Source of the DNA: VBAS01 sp964508655
GTDB taxonomy: Bacteria > Bacteroidota > Bacteroidia > Chitinophagales > Chitinophagaceae
Assembly (NCBI GenBank): GCA_964508655.1
Contig: CAZDUO010000005.1
Coordinates: 1-64,000 of the forward strand
DNA length: 64,000 bases
Direction: 5' to 3'
In this document: positions 24,140 through 33,626 of the stretch, in pieces
Layout of the letters: the number at the start of each line of letters is the position of its first letter
Position numbering within the stretch: the stretch's first letter is position 1
Notes under the pieces: model-generated
The model's input: the letters and a program-made list of their open reading frames with translations, nothing else
Told to the model about the DNA's origin: nothing
The model's database searches: none
Program-made: the position numbers and the translations under genes

Positions 24140-27100
24140 TTATTTTTCTCTTTTTATCCCCAGCTTTTTCATGCGGGCTTCAAGCGTAGTAGCATTCAGG
24201 CCAAGAATTTTTGCAGCACCTTTGTCACCGCTTACCTTCCAGCCGGTTTGTTTCAGCACTTCTATAATGTGTTCCCGCTCCACATCCTCAAGTTTCGAAT
24301 AGGAAGAAATTTTTATTTCGCCTGTCTTATTGCTGGGAATCCAGTCGCCGTATGAAAGTGTTCCGTCATGGCTCAGGATCATGGCCCGCTCGATAATGTT
24401 TTCCAGTTCGCGGATATTGCCCGGCCAGTCGTAGGCCATCAGGGCATCCATCACTTTTTCAGGAATACCGGTGATTTTTCTTCCGATTTTTCCTTCATAT
24501 TTCTGGCAAAAATGTTTTACCAGCAGTGATATGTCTTCTTTGCGTTCACGCAGTGGCGGGCAATACACGGGAAAAACATTCAGCCTGTAAAATAAATCTT
24601 CACGGAATTCTTTCTTCTCAATAGCCTGCTGCAGGTTGCGGTTGGTGGCAGCAATCACCCGTGTATTCACTTTTATTGTTTTCGGATTTCCGAGCCGCTC
24701 AAATTCTCCTTCCTGCAGCACCCGCAGCAGTTTGGCCTGCAGTTCTATGGGCAACTCGCCAATTTCATCAAGGAAAATAGTGCCGCCGTCGGCCAGCTCA
24801 AACCGGCCTATCTTTTTTTCCATAGCGCCTGTAAATGCGCCTTTCTCATGTCCGAACAATTCGCTTTCGATAAGACTGGCAGGCAGGGTGGCGCAGTTCA
24901 CTTTCACCAGCGGACGTTTGCTGCGGTTGCTGATATTATGAATAGCTCTTGCGATTAATTCTTTCCCGGTACCGGATTCACCCATGATGAGCACCGTGGC
25001 ATCTGTCACGGCCACCTGTTCAATTTGCCGCAGCACACGTTGAAAAATAGCGCTTTTACTTATTATCTCTTCAAAGTTGTAAGTAAGTTTTATTTCTTCC
25101 TGCAGGTACTGGTTCTGCGCCTGCAGTTTTGCTTTTTCCTGCTCCAGCATTACCTGCTCGGTAATATCAATGAACATGGTTCTAGTAAACTTGCCGCTCA
25201 CATCCGGCTTCGACCACCACTGAATCCAGAGTGGTTGACCGGTGTCCCTGCGACGCAATTCAAGCACCACACCGCTGGTATTGGTGCCCCGCCCGATGGA
25301 TTCAAATGCTTCCTTCACTCTTCGTTGTGCTTCCGGCGTATCGGGTATAAAAGAAAAACCAAAAGTATCGGGAACATCTTCCGGTTTTATACCAAGACTT
25401 CTCAATGCCGCACGGTTGGCCCTGATAAATTTTGAATCGAGTCCTTCATGCACATAAGCAATAGGAGCTTCTTCAAACAGGTCGCGGAACCGTTCTTCAC
25501 TTTCCTTCAATTGCAATTGCAGCTGGTAATTGGCGCTTTCCAGAGTCTCTTTCAATTTCTGCTCAGTTTTTAATCTTTCAATTTCAGAACCTGCTCTGGC
25601 TGCGAAAATTTTCAGAATGGCCAGCTGGTTTGATTTGACCTCACTGCCCATCGGGTGAGGATCCACTGCAAGTATATGCCCGATTATTTCACCGCTCTTT
25701 GCACTGTAAATGGGAACTCCTACCGCAGCTTCAATTCCTTTTTCTTTGGGGAAATGCTGCTGCACACCGCTGGGCATGTAGAAATCTTTTCCTTCCATGA
25801 TGATTTCGCAGGGCAGACCGGCTGTTTCGTACTCAATGTTGTCCAGCACTTTTTCCCCATCAATATAACAAAGTGTACGTAGTCTTTTCTTTTCCTCATC
25901 GGCGCATTCAGTTATCAGGGCAAAGCGCATATTCAGGGTAAGGGTAATGTGACGGGCCAGTTCATTCAGAAAGTCTTTACCAATTAATCCCGATGTGGCT
26001 TCTGATACGGTAAGCAACAGGTCCTGTTCCATTTTCAGTTTCCTGATATCACGTACCGTGCTGCAGAAGTATTCCACGCCCCCATGCTCAAAAAAATTAT
26101 TGATGACCTGCACGGGATACACCGTGCCGTCTTTTTTCTGGTGTTCAGTTTCCAGCACCTGGTGCCCGTTTTGTTTTGCCTCCTCCCATTTTTGTCTCCA
26201 TTCTTTTTTTGAAAGGCCGGGGTTGATGTCAAAAACAGTCATGTGCTTAAGCTCTTCGCTGCTATAGCCTGTTTCATTATTAACCGCTTCGTTGGTACGG
26301 ATAAATTTTCCTTCTTTATCCAACCAAAAAACCTGCTCATGCAGATGGCGCAGTGTTACAGCAAACAGTTCAATTTCATTCAGCCGTTGATGCAGTTCAT
26401 CTTCTGCCTTCATACGCTCCAGCTCGGCAGCAATGCGTGCCGCAAAAATTTTCAGGATGGCCGTCTGGTTTTTGTCTTCACCAACCGGTGTTTCGTTGGT
26501 TACGGCAATATGACCGAGTATTTCGCCTGTAACCGTACTGGTAATTGGCGCTCCTGCATAGGCCTCAATTCCTTTAGCAGCAGGAAAACAAGCCTGTGCT
26601 CCCGAAGGCATAAAATACGTATCGCCGCCCATCATCATACGGCAGGCAGAGTCATTGGTATTGTATTCAATATTATCAAGAACCTTCTGTCCTTTTACAA
26701 ATGCTATTGTCCGCAATCTTGTTTTTTCTTTATCGGCACACACGGCGATAAAGCAATAGTCCATGTTCATCATGGTGCTGATTTTTTTTGTCAGCTCCAC
26801 CAGGAAGTCCTTTCCTGTGAGACCCGATGTGGCTTCGGAAACGGTGCGCAGCAGTTCTTCTTCCAGTTTTCGTTTGCGGATGTCACGTGCAATACCGCAG
26901 GCAAATTCTTCCCCTTCATGCTCAATGTAGCTGGCAGTTATTTCCACATCATATAAATGACCCTCCTTATGACGGTGCTGCGCTTCAAACACAATTTTGC
27001 CTTCTTTTTTCAGCCGGTTCCAGAAGACGGAGAAATCCTGTACCAGCGGCGATGCATTCAGTTCGGGAACTTTCATGCGGGTGAGTTCTTCTTTGCTGCG

Positions 27101-27244
27101 GCCGGTCATATCGCAGGCACGTTCGTTTACATTAAAAATCCGTCCGTCGGAACGAACCCAGAAGACAGCTTCGTGGAGATTTTCCAGCGTAAAATGAGAA
27201 AGAAGAATATCCTTTTCTATATCAGCAGAAATTGTTTTGGGCAT
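24140..27244 (-). CDS. Sigma-54-dependent regulator with PAS-GAF-PAS-GAF-PAS sensors
   Basis: A 1034-residue soluble regulator. In order: PAS (about residues 15-130), GAF (145-285), PAS (300-410), GAF (420-565), coiled linker, PAS (590-705), short coiled coil, AAA+ (about 735-960) and a C-terminal Fis-type helix-turn-helix (about 990-1030). The AAA+ domain has Walker A GESGTGKE near 752, the sigma-54 contact loop GAFTGA near 801, Walker B TIFLDEIGE and the R-finger region. There is no receiver or histidine-kinase domain, so signals probably enter through the PAS/GAF modules directly. The two PAS-GAF pairs look internally duplicated. Target promoters are unknown. Confidence 0.92.
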   Translation of the reverse strand: MPKTISADIEKDILLSHFTLENLHEAVFWVRSDGRIFNVNERACDMTGRSKEELTRMKVPELNASPLVQDFSVFWNRLKKEGKIVFEAQHRHKEGHLYDVEITASYIEHEGEEFACGIARDIRKRKLEEELLRTVSEATSGLTGKDFLVELTKKISTMMNMDYCFIAVCADKEKTRLRTIAFVKGQKVLDNIEYNTNDSACRMMMGGDTYFMPSGAQACFPAAKGIEAYAGAPITSTVTGEILGHIAVTNETPVGEDKNQTAILKIFAARIAAELERMKAEDELHQRLNEIELFAVTLRHLHEQVFWLDKEGKFIRTNEAVNNETGYSSEELKHMTVFDINPGLSKKEWRQKWEEAKQNGHQVLETEHQKKDGTVYPVQVINNFFEHGGVEYFCSTVRDIRKLKMEQDLLLTVSEATSGLIGKDFLNELARHITLTLNMRFALITECADEEKKRLRTLCYIDGEKVLDNIEYETAGLPCEIIMEGKDFYMPSGVQQHFPKEKGIEAAVGVPIYSAKSGEIIGHILAVDPHPMGSEVKSNQLAILKIFAARAGSEIERLKTEQKLKETLESANYQLQLQLKESEERFRDLFEEAPIAYVHEGLDSKFIRANRAALRSLGIKPEDVPDTFGFSFIPDTPEAQRRVKEAFESIGRGTNTSGVVLELRRRDTGQPLWIQWWSKPDVSGKFTRTMFIDITEQVMLEQEKAKLQAQNQYLQEEIKLTYNFEEIISKSAIFQRVLRQIEQVAVTDATVLIMGESGTGKELIARAIHNISNRSKRPLVKVNCATLPASLIESELFGHEKGAFTGAMEKKIGRFELADGGTIFLDEIGELPIELQAKLLRVLQEGEFERLGNPKTIKVNTRVIAATNRNLQQAIEKKEFREDLFYRLNVFPVYCPPLRERKEDISLLVKHFCQKYEGKIGRKITGIPEKVMDALMAYDWPGNIRELENIIERAMILSHDGTLSYGDWIPSNKTGEIKISSYSKLEDVEREHIIEVLKQTGWKVSGDKGAAKILGLNATTLEARMKKLGIKREK

Positions 27245-27344
27245 AAAACTAACTTACCGGAGCTGTAAATTACAAAATAGATGATGAATTATAGTCGTTT
27301 TTGTCAGCCATACGACTAAAAACCAGGTAAGGAATCCGGGGGAT

Positions 27345-28706
27345 TTATAAGAATACAGCACTGCTATCAACGATTCGTTGCGGTAAAGGGTGCGGGTTCC
27401 AATGCTGATGAAAAACCAAAGCTGCTCCCAACGCTGAAGCCTGCGGTACTGAGGCAGCATACACGTCCATTTCAGAAAATGATTTGGCCAACAGGTGCAT
27501 ATAAATCTGATTCCTGCTAAAGCCTCCGTCCACAAAAATCCGTTTTACAGCCGCTCCTTTCAGCACAAGCCTGGTGCTCCTTACCTGCAGCGAAACAATG
27601 TCAGTTACCAATTGATGATATGCTTCTTCATAATTCTTAAAACCGGAAAGCTTTCTTTCTTCAAAAACTGATATAGAAAATCTGTCGCCGGTATTTTTAA
27701 ATGGAATTTCACCGGGTTTCTGTTTTTTCAGCAAAGCAGTATCAAGCGCCACCGAAGTGTAGTAATCAACCGGCTTTTTAAAATGTTCTGCCAGCCATTT
27801 TACCTGCCGCTCATGTTCATGGCCGGCAAAAAGTCTTGAGGCTTTTACAGGTTTGCCTTCGTAAGACAAATAGCAAAGACAATCCTGGTGCAGCTCATCA
27901 TCCGTAAGCAGGGTATGGTTGAAAGGATTCAGACTGATACACCAGGTGCCCGTTGACAATAAAATAAAGGGTTCAGTAAAAGAAGTAAGATAGGGAATGA
28001 GTGCAGCCGAGCTGTCGTGCAGCCCGCTGGCAACCGGAATAGTACCGGCATACCCTGCAATGGCTTTTCCTGAAAGCAGTGGCGGGAATTTTTCTGCCAG
28101 GCCCTCCTTCTTTACCCATTCGTGATACGCATTGCGATGAAAATCCCACAGATTGGTATGACAGCCGATGCCTGTAATTTCTGAATGCACTGATGAGCAC
28201 AAAACAAAACTCAGGTATTGGGGCAAATGCAAAGCATATTTTATTTGCATAAACTTTTCCGGCCTTTCATATTTCAGCCTGTACAGCTGCATGCCGGAAT
28301 TGAGATTTCCCAAGACCGGTGATGCGGTGATTTTGGAAAAATTACTTTCTCCGCCGTAATCATGGTAAAACTTTTTCTGAAGTGAAGATGAAAAAGATTT
28401 GAGATAATTATATAAAGGAGGAATAACATTCAGCCTTTCATCGAGGTAAACAAAGCTGGCGCCATAAGCGGAAAAATTAACCGCTTTGATTTCAAATCTT
28501 TCATCATTTTGCAGCCGGGAGAAACTGTTTTTGACCCAATCCGTGAGTGCAAAAACATCTTCGCAGGGAAAACCGTCTTCCTCTTCCGTTTCTTTCAATT
28601 GTGTGCTTTCCTCGTACACGATTTTATACTGTTCATCAAAGAGCAACAGTTTTTTGTTGGTTTTGCCAACATCAAAAATCATTACCACGGGAATTTTTGA
28701 ACTCAT
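27345..28706 (-). CDS. rhaB: FGGY-family sugar kinase, probable rhamnulokinase
   Basis: A 453-residue FGGY kinase. The N-terminal phosphate loop (VMIFDVGKTNKKLLLFD), the sugar-site region (PVASGLHDSSAALIPYL), the adenosine loop (LLSTGTWCISLNPF) and the C-terminal FVDGGFSRNQIYMHLLA are all visible. Context assigns it: it directly follows the isomerase gene (four-base overlap) in an aldolase-isomerase-kinase run next to RhaT and GH78 genes, so its expected substrate is L-rhamnulose. A fuculose or other deoxysugar substrate is not excluded by sequence alone. Confidence 0.82.
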   Translation of the reverse strand: MSSKIPVVMIFDVGKTNKKLLLFDEQYKIVYEESTQLKETEEEDGFPCEDVFALTDWVKNSFSRLQNDERFEIKAVNFSAYGASFVYLDERLNVIPPLYNYLKSFSSSLQKKFYHDYGGESNFSKITASPVLGNLNSGMQLYRLKYERPEKFMQIKYALHLPQYLSFVLCSSVHSEITGIGCHTNLWDFHRNAYHEWVKKEGLAEKFPPLLSGKAIAGYAGTIPVASGLHDSSAALIPYLTSFTEPFILLSTGTWCISLNPFNHTLLTDDELHQDCLCYLSYEGKPVKASRLFAGHEHERQVKWLAEHFKKPVDYYTSVALDTALLKKQKPGEIPFKNTGDRFSISVFEERKLSGFKNYEEAYHQLVTDIVSLQVRSTRLVLKGAAVKRIFVDGGFSRNQIYMHLLAKSFSEMDVYAASVPQASALGAALVFHQHWNPHPLPQRIVDSSAVFL

Positions 28707-29977
28707 AAGCCTGTGGCCACTGTTTTACTTCCCCTTTCCTTAATTAACTGGTCTCTTACTTTCAAATCTCTGAACAATTGCAAGGGATTCAAAGCGCCGC
28801 CATTTTTTAGTCTTGCTTCAGCAACAACAGATCTTACATCGGTGCGGAAAGCGCTTTGCAGAATCTCCTGCGCCGCTACCACGTCATTGTTTTGCTGTGC
28901 ATCGTTCAGTTTACCTCTGTCCACCAGCAATGCCTGGGCGTAAGCGATCATTATTGCATCTATGGATTGCAGCAAATCTTCCAGGGGGTCTTTTACATTG
29001 TGGCTGGCATCAATCATCCAGCCCAAATCTGTTGCATGGTTCATCCCCCTTGCATCCATGCCTGCCACCAGTTCATTAAAGATTAAAAATAACTGGTAGG
29101 GTTTGATGCTGCCCGCGGTTAAATCATCATCGCCGTACTTGCTGTCGTTGAAATGAAAACCTCCAAGTTTCCCTTCCATTAATAATAAGGCAACAATCTG
29201 TTCGATATTAGCATTGGGCAAATGATGGCCGAGGTCAACCAGGGTATATGCTTTCGGGCCCAGCTTGCTAACATATAAATATGATTGTCCCCAGTCGCCG
29301 ACCGTCATGGAATAAAAGTTGGGTTCGTAAGCCTTGTATTCCACAAAAATTTTCCAGCTGGCAGGAAGCGCTGCATAAATCTCCTGCAAACTTTCCAGTG
29401 TATGCTGAAATGCTTTTGTGAAATTCAATTGCCCGGGAAAACAACTGCCATCGCTCAGCCAGACGGTCAATGCATTTGATCCTAATTCAACACCCTGCTT
29501 AATTACTTCAATATTATGTTCAATTGCCTGCCTGCGTACCGCTCTGTCAACATGCTGCAATGAACCGAATTTGTAACTGTACCGCTGTGCCGGCTGGTCC
29601 TGGAAGGTATTGGAGTTGACAGCGTCAAATTTTAAATCCAACTGTGCCGCCAGTGCTTTAATAGCCGGATAATTTTCAGGAATATCCCAGGGAATATGCA
29701 ATGAAATGGCGCCGCTGGAACGGTTGAGAGCATGCAGCAAACCCACGTCTTCTATTTTTTCTTCCAGGCTGCCCGGTTCGCCGCCGCCGGAAAAACGGCC
29801 GAATCTTGTGCCGCCTGTGCCCAATGCCCATGAAGGTATAGCCACATTGAAGTCAACCAGTTTTTGAATTACGGATTCGATATGGTTAATACCTGCCGCA
29901 GCAAAATCAAATTTTCTTTTGTGTTCTGCAAGCAATGACTGATTATGTTTTTCAATACTGTTTCTTTCAATACGCAT
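28703..29977 (-). CDS. rhaI: L-rhamnose isomerase, RhaI type (sugar isomerase TIM barrel)
   Basis: A 424-residue TIM-barrel isomerase from ATG 29977, chosen because it leaves a 19-base gap to the preceding gene; an upstream ATG at 30034 would overlap that gene. Diagnostic pieces include NFTKAFQHTLESLQEIY, FVEYKAYEPNFYSM, the metal-site-like TLVDLGHHLPNANIEQ and GGFHFNDSKYGDDDL. This is the rhizobial/Pseudomonas-like RhaI form rather than the E. coli RhaA family. It converts L-rhamnose to L-rhamnulose, the first catabolic step. Confidence 0.85.
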   Translation of the reverse strand: MRIERNSIEKHNQSLLAEHKRKFDFAAAGINHIESVIQKLVDFNVAIPSWALGTGGTRFGRFSGGGEPGSLEEKIEDVGLLHALNRSSGAISLHIPWDIPENYPAIKALAAQLDLKFDAVNSNTFQDQPAQRYSYKFGSLQHVDRAVRRQAIEHNIEVIKQGVELGSNALTVWLSDGSCFPGQLNFTKAFQHTLESLQEIYAALPASWKIFVEYKAYEPNFYSMTVGDWGQSYLYVSKLGPKAYTLVDLGHHLPNANIEQIVALLLMEGKLGGFHFNDSKYGDDDLTAGSIKPYQLFLIFNELVAGMDARGMNHATDLGWMIDASHNVKDPLEDLLQSIDAIMIAYAQALLVDRGKLNDAQQNNDVVAAQEILQSAFRTDVRSVVAEARLKNGGALNPLQLFRDLKVRDQLIKERGSKTVATGL

Positions 29978-29996
29978 ATATTCATTTAAAAAAATA

Positions 29997-32195
29997 TCAT
30001 CGGAGGAATGCGGCCGCCACTCCGCCATCCACATTCAATGTATTGCCCGTTGATTTATTCAGCAGTCCGCCAACAAAAGCAAAACAGGCGTTGGCGATAT
30101 CTTCGGGCAAAATGGTTTCATTCAGCAATGTACGATTTGCATAATAAGCCGGTAATTCCTCAACTGTAATGCCATAAGCTTTTGCTCTCCCTTCGGCCCA
30201 GCCGCCGCTCCAGATATTACTGTCTGAGATTACAGCGTCGGGATTTACCGTGTTCACCCGTATTTTATCGGCACCCAGCTCTGCAGCCAGCAGGCGGGTA
30301 AGATGTGCCTGCGCTGCTTTGGCGCTGCCATAGCCCGCATTGTTGGGTCCGGCCACGATTGAATTTTTTGAAACCACATTGACAATATCGCCGCCGAAAC
30401 CCTGCTTGCGCATCAACTCCACTCCTTTCTTAGAAACCAGAAACTGGCCTTTTACCAGGATATCATAGAGCTTGTCCCAGTCTTCAATGCTATGTTCGGC
30501 TATAGGTTTTGAAATACTGATGCCCGCATTGTTGATGACAATATCAACTCCGCCAAACGAAAGGGCCGTTTCAGCAAAAGCCTTTTCAATGGATGCCTCA
30601 TTGGAAACATCAAGCAAGGCAGAAGCAACGATGTCTTTACCAAATGTTTTTTCAAATTCCTGCACAGTGCTATCCAGTCTTTCCCGGTTTATATCATTTA
30701 AAACAACGCAAGCACCCTCTTCAGCAAATTTTTTTGCGATGGCTTTTCCAATTCCACCGGCGCTGCCGGTAACAAATGCAATTCTTCCGCTCAATGGCTT
30801 TGGCTCAGGCATGCGCTGCAGCTTGGCTTCTTCCAGCAGCCAGTATTCAATGTTAAAGGCTTCCTGCCGCGGTAAAGATGTGTATTCACTCACTGCTTCG
30901 GCACCACGCATTACATTGATGGCATTGATATAAAACTCAGCCGCTACTCTTGCAGTCTGCTTGTCTTTTGCAAAGGTGAACATACCCACGCCGGGATATA
31001 AAATCACCACGGGATTCGGGTCACGCATGGCAGGGCTATCGGGGTGTTTGCAGGTATTGAAATAGTCTGCATACATTTTCCGGTACGCTTCAAACAGCGG
31101 CTGCAGTTTTTCTTTTATTGCTGTTGTGATGCTTACATCATCCTCCGGGGTTAGGTTTAATACCAGTGGGGAAATTTTTGTACGCAAAAAATGGTCGGGG
31201 CAACTGGTACCCATCGGCGCCAGTTTGCATAAGTCGTTTGAGTTGATGAACTCCAACACCCTTTCATCATCTGTGAAGTGGCCAATAGCCCCCTTGCCCC
31301 CTAAAGGGGGATTACGTGCAATATCACAATTAGAGCAAAAGCCTCTTAATACGGGTGCAATCAACGCTGCTTTTTGCAATCTTTCTTCTTTCCGCAAAGC
31401 CTGAATTTTTTGTCCGCCAAATACAGGTCGCTTTTTCCCGTAATTGTCTTCAAGAAACTGTGCACAACGTTCGATTACTTCCAATGTGTTTACATAACTT
31501 TCATACGCTGTATCACCCCAGGTAAATAAACCATGCGAGCCGAGCATGATGCCGCGGATAGCGGGGTTTTCATCAACGCATCGTTTCAACTTTAATCCTA
31601 AATCAAAACCGGGACGTTGCCAATCAACCCAGCCAACGGTGCCGTTGAACAGTTCCTGTGTAATTCTTTTTCCATCTTTTGCAGCTGCAATAGCTATGGC
31701 AGCGTCGGGATGAAGATGGTCAATGTGTTTGAAGGGAAGAAAACCATGCAGCGGCGTATCAATTGAGGGAGCTTTCGATGCCATCCCGATATCTATCGGG
31801 ACAAAAATACAATGATTAAAAAGTCCTGCCATTTCATCTTCATGCTGAATGCCGCAGTAAATATTTTTCAAACTTCTGAGCCTCTCCACATACAATGCAG
31901 CCAGGCCGCTTCTTTTCATGGTACCTAAATCACCGCCGCTTCCTTTTACCCACATTACTTCCATCTCTTTTCCGGTCAGCGGATCTTTGGCCATGGCTTT
32001 GCAGCTTGTATTGCCGCCGCCATAATTGGTGAGTCGCAAATCGGCACCTAATAAATTGGAACGATACACCAACAGCGCCACTTCATCACCAGCCATAGAG
32101 GCGGCTATGGCATCATCCCACAAATAACTGACGTGTTTAAAGCCCCCACCCCCTAAAGGGGGGTTTTGAGGCTTGTCTTTAATTTTCATATCCAT
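29997..32195 (-). CDS. rhaEW: Bifunctional rhamnulose-1-phosphate aldolase / lactaldehyde dehydrogenase (RhaEW type)
   Basis: A 732-residue fusion from ATG 32195 (a second ATG lies two codons later). Residues about 20-430 form a class II aldolase domain (LRLTNYGGGNTSCK, WVKGSGGDLGTMKRSGL, DTPLHGFLPFKHIDHLH with its zinc histidines). Residues about 470-730 are an SDR domain (FVTGSAGGIG, the NNAG strand, Y-x-x-x-K in AGYGSAKAAQ, NVDGGVAAAF). It cleaves L-rhamnulose 1-phosphate and oxidises the lactaldehyde. Three palindromic repeats are inserted in frame near residues 12-16, 131-137 and 295-300. The open frame extends upstream but would enter rhaT. Confidence 0.88.
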   Translation of the reverse strand: MDMKIKDKPQNPPLGGGGFKHVSYLWDDAIAASMAGDEVALLVYRSNLLGADLRLTNYGGGNTSCKAMAKDPLTGKEMEVMWVKGSGGDLGTMKRSGLAALYVERLRSLKNIYCGIQHEDEMAGLFNHCIFVPIDIGMASKAPSIDTPLHGFLPFKHIDHLHPDAAIAIAAAKDGKRITQELFNGTVGWVDWQRPGFDLGLKLKRCVDENPAIRGIMLGSHGLFTWGDTAYESYVNTLEVIERCAQFLEDNYGKKRPVFGGQKIQALRKEERLQKAALIAPVLRGFCSNCDIARNPPLGGKGAIGHFTDDERVLEFINSNDLCKLAPMGTSCPDHFLRTKISPLVLNLTPEDDVSITTAIKEKLQPLFEAYRKMYADYFNTCKHPDSPAMRDPNPVVILYPGVGMFTFAKDKQTARVAAEFYINAINVMRGAEAVSEYTSLPRQEAFNIEYWLLEEAKLQRMPEPKPLSGRIAFVTGSAGGIGKAIAKKFAEEGACVVLNDINRERLDSTVQEFEKTFGKDIVASALLDVSNEASIEKAFAETALSFGGVDIVINNAGISISKPIAEHSIEDWDKLYDILVKGQFLVSKKGVELMRKQGFGGDIVNVVSKNSIVAGPNNAGYGSAKAAQAHLTRLLAAELGADKIRVNTVNPDAVISDSNIWSGGWAEGRAKAYGITVEELPAYYANRTLLNETILPEDIANACFAFVGGLLNKSTGNTLNVDGGVAAAFLR
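31297..31310. repeat. Palindrome CCCCCTAAAGGGGG inside rhaEW
   Basis: On the minus strand it reads through R-N-P-P-L-G-G-K-G-A, in frame, between helices of the aldolase domain (about residue 297). The flanking bases, up to a second run of Gs, match the copy at 32149-32162. Confidence 0.75.
31784..31801. repeat. Palindrome TCCCGATA-TC-TATCGGGA inside rhaEW
   Basis: Eight-base perfect arms with a two-base centre; encodes V-P-I-D-I-G in frame (about residue 131-137), directly before the conserved APSIDTPLHGF. Belongs to the same size class as 11200-11215 and 13016-13033. Confidence 0.7.
32149..32162. repeat. Palindrome CCCCCTAAAGGGGG near the rhaEW start
   Basis: Encodes Q-N-P-P-L-G-G-G-G-F in frame at about residues 10-17, between the start codon and the conserved FKHVSYLWDD. 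It is the same element as 31297-31310, in the same orientation. Confidence 0.75.
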
Positions 32196-32247
32196 TACCG
32201 TTTCGCATTTGTATTTTAAGTTTATTGGCACCCGGCCTCTGATTGAA

Positions 32248-33608
32248 TTATGTTGTGTTTTGAATTCCGGTTGCTTTCGGAGCAATTACCTGTTGCCGTT
32301 TTCCCAATTCAAGGAAAATAACCACTGCGACCGCTAAGTAACNNNNNNNNNNNNNNNNNNNNNNNNNNNNNNNNNNNNNNNNNNNNNNNNNNNNNNNNNN
32401 NNNNNNNNNNNNNNNNNNNNNNNNNNNNNNNNNNNNNNNNNNACCTGTTGCCGTTTTCCCAATTCAAGGAAAATAACCACTGCGACCGCTAAGTAACCAA
32501 AAAGTGAAAACAAAAGAGTTTTGGTGGTTATTTCTTCCAGGTTGCCCAATCCTACCAGCACTATGGAAGCGATAATGGACAATAACCCCAGTTTGAAAGT
32601 ATCCAAAGTTTTCTTGCTGACAGCTTTCCATTCTTTCAGCATTACACCCCACATATTGGATACAAGTATAATGAATGCCATGTGCAGAATCCAGGAAGCG
32701 GGACCGTTGCCCAGCCTGCTTTCGCCCATGCCGTAAAAGAAAAATTGCAGGAACCATACGGTACCTGCCATGGCTGCAAATAAATAATTTCCTGCCAATG
32801 GCGTTTTTTTGTTTGTATAATCAGAAAATGACTTATTGCGGAAGTTGAGAATCATGCACCAGGTAAAATTTGTTGTGAGCCCACCCCAAAGCAACACGAC
32901 ATACACCACGTTGTTCTGAAAAAGAAATTCGGAACCGGCGCCGGGATGCGCAGCCAGCCATTGTGCATTGGCCACTTCGGCCATGGGTGTACCCGCCTCG
33001 ATACCATAATTGAAACAGGCGCTCAGGATACCGGACACGGTGCATACTATTAATCCTTTCACCAGGCTGAACTCTTTGATACTTGCTTTCTTTTGTTCTT
33101 CGGGAAGTTCTTTTTCTTTCATATGACCTGCCCGTCCGCAGATGCCAATGCCGATGAGGCAAAGTATTATTCCGGTTAATACAATCAAACCACCGGGTGT
33201 TGTGATCAATTGGTTAAATGTGGTTTTGCCTTCGGTGGGCACATAATTATAATAGATGGAAGGAAGCAGCGAACCAAAAGCAGCGGTAAAACCCAGCAGT
33301 ACCGAATTGCCCAGTGACAAGCCGAGATAACGCATCCCCAACCCGTACATCAAACCGCCGATGCCCCAAAGAATACCCCAGAAATAAGTCCACCAGAAAG
33401 TGGAGGAGGAAGTTTGTGAAATGATTTCCCGGAAACCCGGAATAGTAAGCCATGCAGCCAGTGGAGGAACAATGAGCCAGGAGAAAAGTCCACCGATAAT
33501 CCAGTAGCTTTCCCAGGCCCATCCTTTTACTTTTTTAAAGGGGACATAGAAACTGCCGGAAGCGAAGCCGCCGATGAAATGATAAATGATGCCAAAGATG
33601 ACCTGCAT
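32248..33608 (-). CDS. rhaT: L-rhamnose/proton symporter (interrupted by an assembly gap)
   Basis: A ten-helix RhaT-family permease starting MQVIFGIIYHFIGGFASGSF. The frame runs through GKRQQ at about 32445 and then into 100 Ns. The 55 bases before and after the Ns are identical; removing one copy and the Ns joins the frame, which then reads V-I-A-P-K-A-T-G-I-Q-N-T-T and stops at 32248. The restored protein would be 401 residues. The gene lies upstream of rhaEW (52 bases apart) and downstream of GH78, supporting rhamnose import. Confidence 0.85.
32343..32442. other. 100-N scaffold gap with a 55-bp duplicated flank
   Basis: Bases 32288-32342 and 32443-32497 are identical over 55 positions. 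This indicates that two contigs share an unmerged overlap, so the true distance is probably negative and no sequence is missing. Confidence 0.9.
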
Positions 33609-33626
33609 AATCGTTGTATTGAGCTG

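Noticed and set aside
27280..27320. TAGTCG / CGACTA hairpin after the sugar kinase gene as a terminator
   Set aside because: The stem is short and lacks a T-run on the minus strand.
32196..32285. Thirty-residue N-terminal extension of the aldolase/dehydrogenase
   Set aside because: It would overlap the restored end of rhaT and adds no conserved residues; the ATG at 32195 is preferred.
32334..32497. C-terminal end of rhaT read through the Ns into the left flank
   Set aside because: The frame is set by the arbitrary length of 100 Ns and a duplicated 55-bp flank; collapsing the duplication gives a better end at 32248.
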